Below are positions 6,582 through 11,615 of a stretch of DNA of 11,615 nt, one piece after another. Under the pieces are notes generated by a model, which searched no databases, had not been told where the DNA came from, and was given only the letters and a program-made list of their open reading frames with translations. The DNA lies in NCBI GenBank assembly GCA_028694075.1, contig JAQUUD010000040.1, positions 1-11,615 on the forward strand, given 5' to 3'. The translations under genes and the position numbers were made by a program. The stretch comes from Clostridia bacterium (lineage in GTDB: Bacteria; Bacillota; Clostridia; Christensenellales; UBA1242). Position 1 is the first letter of the stretch, and each line of letters starts with the position of its first letter.

Positions 6582-8525
6582 TCAGACATCTAATTCGCCG
6601 GCTAGTTTTGCGTTTTCTTCAATAAATTGTCGCCTAAGTTCTGGTTCTTCGCCCATCAACTGATTAAAAATTTGATCCGCTTCAACAGCATCTTCCATAT
6701 CAACCTGCAACAAAATTCTTCTTTCGGGATTCATTGTTGTGTCCCAAAGTTGATGCGCAGTCATTTCTCCCAAACCTTTATATCTTTGAATAACGATGCC
6801 TTTTTTGTCAAATTGTTCTAAATTTTGTTCCAAATCTTTATCGCTATAAAAATATTGTTCTTCTTTCCCACGAGTTAGTTTATAAAGCGGAGGCTGTGCG
6901 ATGTAAACATGACCTTTTTCAATTAATGGTCGCATATACCTGAAGAAAAATGTTAAAAGCAAAATTCTGATATGAGAACCGTCCACATCGGCATCGGTCA
7001 TACAAATTATTTTGTTATATCTTAATTTTTCTTCATTAAATTCTTCGTGAATGCCCGCACCAAAAGCGGTTATCATACTTTTTATTTCTGTGTTTTCTAA
7101 TACTTTATTTATTCTTGCTTTTTCAACGTTCAAGATTTTTCCTCTAAGCGGTAAAATTGCTTGGAATCTTCTATCTCGCCCTTGCTTTGCTGTTCCACCT
7201 GCGGAATCCCCTTCAACAATATATATTTCGCAGTGTTCTGGGTCACGCTCTGAACAATCGGCAAGTTTGCCCGGCAAAGTTGTGTTTTCAAGGACACTCT
7301 TACGCCTTGTTAAATCACGGGCATTTCTTGCCGCTTCCCTTGCTCTTTGTGCAGTAATGCACTTCAAAATAAGTTCCTTGCTTTCCTTTGGGTGTTCTTC
7401 CAAATATCCGCCAAAACCATCTTGCATCGCCCTTTCAACTGCCACGCGTATTTCACTGTTTCCAAGTTTTGTTTTTGTTTGTCCTTCAAACTGCGGATTT
7501 AAAAGTTTAACGCTTATTATTGCTGTGATTCCCTCTCGACAATCATCGCCAGATAATTTTTCGCTCTCTTTAACAATTTTATTTTTTTGTGCATAATCAT
7601 TGACAACTTTTGTTAAAGCATTTTTGAAACCAACCAAGTGAGTTCCGCCCTCTGCCGTGTTAATATTGTTCGCATAAGCGTGTATCATTTCGGTGTAACT
7701 ATTGTTATACTGAAAACAAACTTCAATATCACTTGTGTTTACTTTTTTGTTGAAATAAATAGGGTTTGGGAAAAGCGTTTCTTTATTTCTGTTAAGATAA
7801 TCAACAAATTCAATTATTCCGCCTTTAAATTCAAAACGGTCTTTTCTTTCATGCTCCTCTCTTTTGTCTTCAAAATTAATTACTAAGCCTTTATTTAAAA
7901 ACGCAATTTCACGGAAGCGATTTTTCAAAGCATCATAATCAAATTCAATGGTTTCAAAAATTTCTTTATCAGGATAAAAAGTTACAGTTGTCCCACGCTT
8001 ATCAACCTTTTCAAGTTTTTGAAGCGGAGAAACGGAATCGCCCCGTTTAAATTCAATGAAGTAATGAAAACCGTTTTGATAAACATCAACTTTCATCCAT
8101 TCACTTAAAGCATTAACACAAGAAACACCAACGCCGTGCAGTCCGCCCGAAATTTTATAGCCTTCGCTTCCAAATTTACCGCCTGCGTGCAATTTTGTTA
8201 AAACAACTTCAACTGCACTTTTTCCTTCTTCTTTTATTATGCCAGTTGGAATGCCTCGCCCATTGTCAGAAACCGTGCAAGAACCGTCGGAATTTATTGA
8301 AATTAAAATTTCAGTACAATATCCAGCAAGCGCTTCATCAATGCTGTTATCCACAACTTCAACAACACAGTGCATAAGTCCGCGTTCATCAGTTGAACCA
8401 ATATACATGCTTGGTCTTTTCCTTACCGGTTCCAAACCTTTTAAAATCATAATGTCAGATTCATCATACTTGCCACTTTTGGTTAAACTTTCATCTTGCT
8501 CTAAATTTATTTCTTTTTCTTCCAC
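6582..8525 (-). CDS. gyrB: DNA gyrase subunit B
   Basis: This is the ATPase subunit of DNA gyrase and partner of the adjacent GyrA. Numbering is from the GTG at 8525 (647 residues). The GHKL ATPase site shows EVVDNSIDEALAG, with catalytic E56 and Mg-binding N60, then DNGRGIP and GGLHGVGVSCVNALS. The Toprim domain has EGDSAGG (E438) and DADVDG (D511, D513, D515), the metal-binding acids for DNA cleavage. QRYKGLGEM near the C-terminus completes the GyrB tail. The longer ATG start at 8540 would add five residues but has no Shine-Dalgarno site, whereas GGGGAG lies 7 bases before the GTG. The long Gram-negative insert is absent, as expected in Bacillota. It is first in a gyrB-gyrA operon. No recF, dnaN or dnaA is seen upstream; spo0A is there instead. 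Confidence 0.96.
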   Translation of the reverse strand: MEEKEINLEQDESLTKSGKYDESDIMILKGLEPVRKRPSMYIGSTDERGLMHCVVEVVDNSIDEALAGYCTEILISINSDGSCTVSDNGRGIPTGIIKEEGKSAVEVVLTKLHAGGKFGSEGYKISGGLHGVGVSCVNALSEWMKVDVYQNGFHYFIEFKRGDSVSPLQKLEKVDKRGTTVTFYPDKEIFETIEFDYDALKNRFREIAFLNKGLVINFEDKREEHERKDRFEFKGGIIEFVDYLNRNKETLFPNPIYFNKKVNTSDIEVCFQYNNSYTEMIHAYANNINTAEGGTHLVGFKNALTKVVNDYAQKNKIVKESEKLSGDDCREGITAIISVKLLNPQFEGQTKTKLGNSEIRVAVERAMQDGFGGYLEEHPKESKELILKCITAQRAREAARNARDLTRRKSVLENTTLPGKLADCSERDPEHCEIYIVEGDSAGGTAKQGRDRRFQAILPLRGKILNVEKARINKVLENTEIKSMITAFGAGIHEEFNEEKLRYNKIICMTDADVDGSHIRILLLTFFFRYMRPLIEKGHVYIAQPPLYKLTRGKEEQYFYSDKDLEQNLEQFDKKGIVIQRYKGLGEMTAHQLWDTTMNPERRILLQVDMEDAVEADQIFNQLMGEEPELRRQFIEENAKLAGELDV

Positions 8526-8532
8526 CTTAAAA

Positions 8533-8538
8533 CTCCCC
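8533..8538 (-). promoter_or_regulatory. gyrB ribosome binding site that decides the start
   Basis: GGGGAG on the minus strand lies inside the first codons of the longer reading (ATG 8538-8540) and 7 bases before an in-frame GTG (8523-8525). Upstream of the ATG there is only A/T sequence. Other genes here have good Shine-Dalgarno sites, so GTG is favoured. Confidence 0.55.
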
Positions 8539-8680
8539 ATTATTTATTTTTTGAACTTTGTTTTTTAATCTATTTCATTTGTTTTAAAAAACAAAAATTT
8601 GTTACTTGTTGTTTGTTAAATGATTTGTCAGATATATATTCAATCAAGTCATATATAATAAAGTTATTTATAACTAGTTT

Positions 8681-8707
8681 ATATTACCATATTACTATAT
8701 TACTATA
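8681..8707. repeat. 8-bp tandem repeat upstream of gyrB
   Basis: ATATTAC recurs at 8681, 8689 and 8697 with exact 8-base spacing (ATATTACC, ATATTACT, ATATTACT, then ATA), about 3.4 units. It lies about 155-180 bases upstream of gyrB. It could be a protein-binding repeat, a slippage-prone tract or chance. Confidence 0.6.
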
Positions 8708-8907
8708 AATAAAGTAAAAAGTAAAGCAAAAAGTTAACTTTTAATAAAACTAATGTTTATAAGAAATATAATTTAAGAAAACAATCTTAAGTTTTATAAT
8801 TTTTTTTTATATTTTAAAAATAGGATTTTTTTAATATAAAAAAGTTTTGTTACAAAATTAATCATATGGTTTTGCAAAATAAAACTTATAAATCACTCAA
8901 AAAATAA

Positions 8908-8956
8908 CAAACTCCCGCCGTCTTAAAATTTGAAATTTTAAGACGGCGGGAGTTTG
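8908..8956. repeat. perfect GC-ended palindrome, 24-bp arms
   Basis: Bases 8908-8931 and 8933-8956 are exact reverse complements around one G. The arms start CAAACTCCCGCCGTCTT and continue in AT-rich TAAAATTT. The GC-rich ends contrast sharply with the flanks. Like the element at 3659 it has CCGCCG near one end and CGGCGG near the other, and it lies 204 bases beyond the stop of a minus-strand gene (spo0A). On the minus strand TTATTTTTTGAG follows, so it may terminate the spo0A transcript. Confidence 0.8.
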
Positions 8957-9160
8957 CGTGCGTTTAATAAATACCTAAATGCAAACATCTATTTTTTTAG
9001 CTTGAAATTTTTAAAATAGAATATAAAAAATATTTTTTTCGGGCAAATGAATTTAATTTAAACAAATTTGGGCTAATTCCAGCAGGCGTTGCAATTTAAG
9101 AAAAGTTCCGCAAAACCAATCCAACATAAACTTAAGCTGAATATTTACTCATAAAATAAA

Positions 9161-9958
9161 TTAATCGCCTATACAATCCAAAAGCATTTTATCCGCCACA
9201 AGAGCAATGAATTCTCCGTTTGTTGGCTTTTCATTTTGGCTATAAACTTTTATACCAAACAAATTATTAATGTTTTCAATCTTACCTCTATTCCAAGCAA
9301 CTTCAATGGCGTGCCTTATTGCCCTTTCAACTTTGCTTGAACTTGTATCAAACTTATCAGCAATTGAAGGATAAAGGCGTTTTGTGATTGAGTTTATTAT
9401 GTCTGGCTTGTCAATTGCCATTTTTATGGCTTCTCTTAAAAACTGATATCCTTTTATATGTGCTGGTATTCCAACTGTAATAAACACATTTGAAATTTTT
9501 TCTTCAATAATTTTTGTTTTCATATTTTTAAAGTTTTGTTCCGGCAAAGGATCACTTACAGTCAGCCCCAAAATATCATTTATCCTTTTTTCCAAACTTT
9601 GCATTTTAATTGGTTTTATCATAAAATATGAAACCCCTAGCGAGAGTGCCTTTTCAATAAAACCATTATGAGAAAGGCTTGAAGTTATAATTATTTTCGG
9701 CAATTTATTTCCCAGTTCTTTTTTGGCTTTTTCCAAAAACTCAAATCCATCAATGCCCGAAAGCACAATATCCATAACCAAAACATCAACTGCACTTTGA
9801 GATAATAATTGCATTGTTTCATTTCCATCTTTTGATTGACCCACAATTTTATATTTATCAAGTGTTTTAAAGTGAGAAATAAATTCTTCTCTGTTATCAT
9901 CTGCATTATCCGCAATAAATAAACAAATTTTTTTGTTTTCTGCATTATAGTTTTCCAT
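9161..9958 (-). CDS. spo0A: sporulation transcription factor Spo0A
   Basis: This is the response regulator that, once phosphorylated, switches on sporulation and represses growth-phase genes. The 265-residue product has a receiver domain (residues 10-130) with phosphoacceptor D63, T92 and K115, and a Spo0A C-terminal DNA-binding domain (about 150-265). In the latter the signatures VGIPAHIKGYQFLREAI, TKRLYPSIADKF, SSKVERAIRHAIEVAW (208-222) and KPTNGEFIA are very well kept. By fixed spacing to D63 the usual acidic pair is D17-N18, so the second Asp of the Mg pocket is Asn. A second DD follows at 20-21. AGGAGG lies 8 bases before the ATG. The usual partner spoIVB is not next to it. It diverges from rplI. 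The identification is near certain; active sporulation is inferred. Confidence 0.97.
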   Translation of the reverse strand: MENYNAENKKICLFIADNADDNREEFISHFKTLDKYKIVGQSKDGNETMQLLSQSAVDVLVMDIVLSGIDGFEFLEKAKKELGNKLPKIIITSSLSHNGFIEKALSLGVSYFMIKPIKMQSLEKRINDILGLTVSDPLPEQNFKNMKTKIIEEKISNVFITVGIPAHIKGYQFLREAIKMAIDKPDIINSITKRLYPSIADKFDTSSSKVERAIRHAIEVAWNRGKIENINNLFGIKVYSQNEKPTNGEFIALVADKMLLDCIGD

Positions 9959-10057
9959 AATTTTAACCTCCTAACTAAGTGGCTTCTAAATTTATTAAAG
10001 CCTCATTGGAAACATAAAAAAGCATAACATAATTATTGGAGTGATTAAAAATAATTA

Positions 10058-10086
10058 AACATACATTTTTAATAATTTTTTGTCTA
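10058..10086 (-). promoter_or_regulatory. candidate spo0A promoter with Spo0A-box-like -35
   Basis: On the minus strand TAGACA (10086-10081, 5 of 6) and TATGTT (10063-10058, 4 of 6) are 17 bases apart, giving a leader of about 90 bases. On the plus strand the -35 overlaps TTGTCTAA (10080-10087), 7 of 8 to the Spo0A box TTGTCRAA, which would fit self-regulation. Both matches are modest in AT-rich sequence. Confidence 0.3.
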
Positions 10087-10117
10087 AAAATGAATAATTT
10101 AGTTTAAAAAGATCTAA

Positions 10118-10159
10118 CTCTCATTTTATTTCAAAAAAAATCTCATTTAGAAGTGAGAG
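10118..10159. repeat. competing inverted repeats upstream of spo0A
   Basis: CTCTCATTT (10118-10126) and TCTCATTT (10141-10148) are near copies, and either can pair with AAGTGAGAG (10151-10159), with one G-T pair or mismatch. On the minus strand the inner hairpin is directly followed by eight T (10140-10133), like a terminator, while the outer pairing would skip it. This has an attenuator-like shape; function is not shown. Confidence 0.35.
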
Positions 10160-10321
10160 AACAATTTTTATGGTTGTTATTGTATAAATTTGCTTAGCAT
10201 TAAGATCACATAATTTTTTAAAAGTATAAATAATCTCATATAAATTTTTATTTAATTTTATAAACTTACAAAACTTGCTTCAATAAAATTATCTTGAAAT
10301 AAAAATATAAACTTTTCTTGC

Positions 10322-10350
10322 TTGACAAAAAAAATAAAAGTCATTACACT
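10322..10350 (+). promoter_or_regulatory. rplI promoter
   Basis: A perfect TTGACA (10322-10327), a 17-base spacer and TACACT (10345-10350, 4 of 6) lie about 40 bases before the rplI start. This is the best sigma-A-type promoter in the window. Confidence 0.65.
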
Positions 10351-10381
10351 TAAAGTATAAATTGAAATAGAATAAAGATAT

Positions 10382-10387
10382 GGAGGT
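10382..10387 (+). promoter_or_regulatory. rplI ribosome binding site that decides the start
   Basis: GGAGGT lies 4 bases before the ATG at 10392. An in-frame ATG at 10380 overlaps this site, so it cannot be the start. Ribosomal protein L9 normally begins MKIILL, matching 10392. Confidence 0.8.
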
Positions 10388-10391
10388 AATT

Positions 10392-10835
10392 ATGAAAATA
10401 ATTTTATTAAATGATGTAAAAGGAACTGGCAAGAAAGGTGATGTCGTTAATGTTGCGGACGGTTATGCTAATAATTATTTAATAAAAAATAAATTGGCAC
10501 AGTTTGCAAGCAAAGACGCTATTAATGTTAACAGCAGTCAGAAGGCATCAGAAGAATTTCGCAAGCAAGAAGAAAAAACTTCTGCATTGGCACTTAAAAA
10601 ATCTTTAGAGAAAACAAGTGTGACACTTCCGGTCAAGTGCGGAGAAAATGGCAAATTATTCGGAGCGGTTACAACAAAAGAAATTGCTGAAATGTTGCAA
10701 AAAAAAGATTTACAAGTTGATAAAAGAAACATTGTTTTAAAAGAAAGCATAAAAAGCACAGGTACATATACTGTTGAGATAAAACTTTATACCGGCATAA
10801 GTGCAAAACTCAAACTAGATATTGTTAATTTATAA
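10392..10835 (+). CDS. rplI: 50S ribosomal protein L9
   Basis: L9 binds 23S rRNA near the base of the L1 stalk and helps keep the reading frame. The product is 147 residues, the usual length. The N-terminal RNA-binding domain (1-50) carries the L9 signature GKKGDVVNVADGYANNYL. A lysine- and glutamate-rich connecting helix spans about 50-75, and the C-terminal domain (76-147) includes CGENGKLFGAVTTKEIAEML. The start at 10392 is set by GGAGGT and by the family N-terminus. L9 is usually the last gene of rpsF-ssb-rpsR-rplI or sits next to dnaB. Here it stands alone with its own promoter and terminator, divergent from spo0A and convergent with uppP. Confidence 0.97.
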   Translation: MKIILLNDVKGTGKKGDVVNVADGYANNYLIKNKLAQFASKDAINVNSSQKASEEFRKQEEKTSALALKKSLEKTSVTLPVKCGENGKLFGAVTTKEIAEMLQKKDLQVDKRNIVLKESIKSTGTYTVEIKLYTGISAKLKLDIVNL

Positions 10836-10904
10836 TTTTAAAAGAAACAAATAAATTAATTGTGGGCAGAAACCTAAGACTGAATAATTCTCACCTTATA
10901 ATTT

Positions 10905-10929
10905 AATGATTTTTGAAATCATTGTTTTT
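10905..10929 (+). terminator. rplI terminator
   Basis: AATGATTT (10905-10912) and AAATCATT (10916-10923) form a perfect 8-bp stem with loop TTG, followed by GTTTTT. It lies 69 bases after the rplI stop, in the convergent gap with uppP. The stem is AT-rich, so it is of moderate strength. Confidence 0.55.
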
Positions 10930-10982
10930 AATATTATTTATTATTTTTTTCTTAAAATGTTATTAATTGAAAACTTTTTTGT

Positions 10983-11615
10983 TTACAACAAAAATAATGA
11001 AAAAATTGAAATTATTATGAGATATATTGAGAAATAATATAATTTAATTTTTTGAAGCATATTTATCATAAATTTAACACAAATTATGCCTACCAAAAAC
11101 GAAAAGACAAAGGCCGTTAAGGTTGGAACAAGAGGCGTGTCAAATATTGGCGTGCTTGAGTTAATGCAAGAAAAAATTTCATAAGCCATTGATGCCAGTA
11201 TTATTGGAATGCTCATTAAAAATGAAAACTGCGAAACTTCCTTTCGTGAGCCCTTACTGAATAAGCCCATTATTATTGTTGCACCGCTTCTTGATATGCC
11301 CGGCAAAATTGCAATTCCTTGCGCTAGCCCCATAAAAAATGCCGTTTTCTTTTTTATTGGATTGAAGAATTTTTTAGTGCCATATAATTCAACCAATAAC
11401 AGAAAAAATGCCGTTAGCATAAAACAAATTGGCAAAAAAGCCCCCGAAAAAGAACTTTTGAAAAGTTCCATAAACAAAAGGGCAATCAAAACGGTTGGAA
11501 TTGTTGCAATATATAATTTTTTTGCCAAATCACAGAGTGGATTTTTTATAAGATAAAATACCTGCTTACGAAGCACAAATAGTACAGCAAACAAAGTTGC
11601 CAAATGCAAAAGCAA
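10983..11615 (-). CDS. uppP: undecaprenyl-diphosphatase UppP, 5' end cut by window edge
   Basis: This membrane enzyme removes one phosphate from undecaprenyl diphosphate to recycle the lipid carrier of peptidoglycan synthesis; in some hosts it gives bacitracin tolerance. About 210 residues are visible, and the frame is open to the window edge. The family is about 260-290 residues long, so roughly 50 are missing, including the (E/Q)xxxE catalytic motif. Present are LLHLATLFAVL (the conserved histidine helix), the catalytic PGISRSGATI with its arginine, and FSFLMSIPIILAS. Multiple membrane helices span the rest. The codon at 11615 is an internal Leu, not the start. It converges with rplI. Confidence 0.93.
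   Translation of the reverse strand: MLLHLATLFAVLFVLRKQVFYLIKNPLCDLAKKLYIATIPTVLIALLFMELFKSSFSGAFLPICFMLTAFFLLLVELYGTKKFFNPIKKKTAFFMGLAQGIAILPGISRSGATIIMGLFSKGSRKEVSQFSFLMSIPIILASMAYEIFSCINSSTPIFDTPLVPTLTAFVFSFLVGIICVKFMINMLQKIKLYYFSIYLIIISIFSLFLL

Larger units (their letters stand above)
8526..9160. other. AT-rich gap between spo0A and gyrB
   Basis: These 635 bases must contain the gyrB promoter and the end of the spo0A transcript. I see an 8-bp tandem repeat (8681-8707), a perfect palindrome (8908-8956) and a less AT-rich patch (about 9050-9130) with a minus-strand reading of 24 codons but no Shine-Dalgarno site. No convincing -35/-10 pair for gyrB could be fixed; TATTAT-like and TATAAA-like -10 candidates occur near 8655-8675 without good -35 partners. 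DnaA boxes are absent, so it is not an origin. Confidence 0.6.
9959..10391. other. divergent regulatory region between spo0A and rplI
   Basis: These 433 bases contain the outward-facing control regions of both genes and no coding sequence that I can support. Next to spo0A are AGGAGG (9967-9972) and a weak promoter candidate (10058-10086). Bases 10118-10159 hold competing short inverted repeats. Next to rplI are a good promoter (10322-10350) and GGAGGT (10382-10387). Confidence 0.6.

Noticed and set aside
7051..7596. 181-codon plus-strand open frame
   Set aside because: It lies fully antisense to the conserved gyrB Toprim region, with no Shine-Dalgarno site and no recognisable protein. It is a shadow of gyrB.
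3659..8956. CRISPR array
   Set aside because: The palindromes are single copies thousands of bases apart, with no spacers or cas genes.
8541..9160. Replication origin near gyrB
   Set aside because: No TTATCCACA boxes in clusters and no dnaA or dnaN. Only a two-mismatch lookalike near 8754.
1..11615. Mycoplasma-type code with UGA as Trp
   Set aside because: UGA ends rmuC and gyrB at the expected family lengths, and conserved genes read well with the standard bacterial code.

Overview
The window is strongly AT-rich bacterial DNA, with long A/T tracts between genes and AT-biased codon choice. It comes from a low-GC Gram-positive bacterium. A full-length Spo0A, the master regulator of endospore formation, points to an endospore-forming Bacillota lineage, most likely an (uncultured?) member of the Clostridia; no species-level call is possible. 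UGA ends rmuC and gyrB, so the standard bacterial code applies, not the Mycoplasma code. Shine-Dalgarno sites are mostly strong (GGAGG-like).

Layout, left to right. Positions 2-991 hold the 3' part of a class II CCA-adding tRNA nucleotidyltransferase. It overlaps by 26 bases the start of rmuC (966-2261), a membrane-anchored coiled-coil protein with a PD-(D/E)XK-like core. An AT-rich gap with a plausible promoter leads to a YhhN-family eight-helix membrane protein (2673-3368). A 585-base convergent intergenic region follows. It holds a terminator-like hairpin, a short coding-like remnant, and a 101-base GC-ended element that folds on paper into an almost gap-free four-way cloverleaf (3659-3759). 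On the minus strand come gyrA (3954-6491) and gyrB (6582-8525), transcribed gyrB then gyrA. A 635-base gap follows, holding an 8-bp tandem repeat, a perfect 24-bp-arm palindrome (8908-8956) and no convincing gene. Then come spo0A (9161-9958, minus), rplI for ribosomal protein L9 (10392-10835, plus) diverging from it with its own promoter and terminator, and the 3' part of uppP (10983 to the window edge, minus).

The genes are mostly housekeeping: tRNA 3'-end maturation, genome maintenance, DNA supercoiling, translation and recycling of the undecaprenyl carrier for cell wall synthesis, plus the sporulation switch. They do not form one functional system. Only gyrB-gyrA and cca-rmuC look co-transcribed. 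The order is unlike the usual dnaA-dnaN-recF-gyrB-gyrA and rpsF-ssb-rpsR-rplI arrangements, so the chromosome seems shuffled here.

The unexpected signal is in the gaps. Two GC-rich perfect inverted repeats stand out from the AT background. Each begins with an A-rich edge and CCGCCG and ends with CGGCGG, and each lies about 200 bases beyond the stop codon of a minus-strand gene (gyrA and spo0A). The larger one is a nested cloverleaf with 92 of 101 bases paired. They may be terminators, a family of small mobile palindromic repeats, or both.
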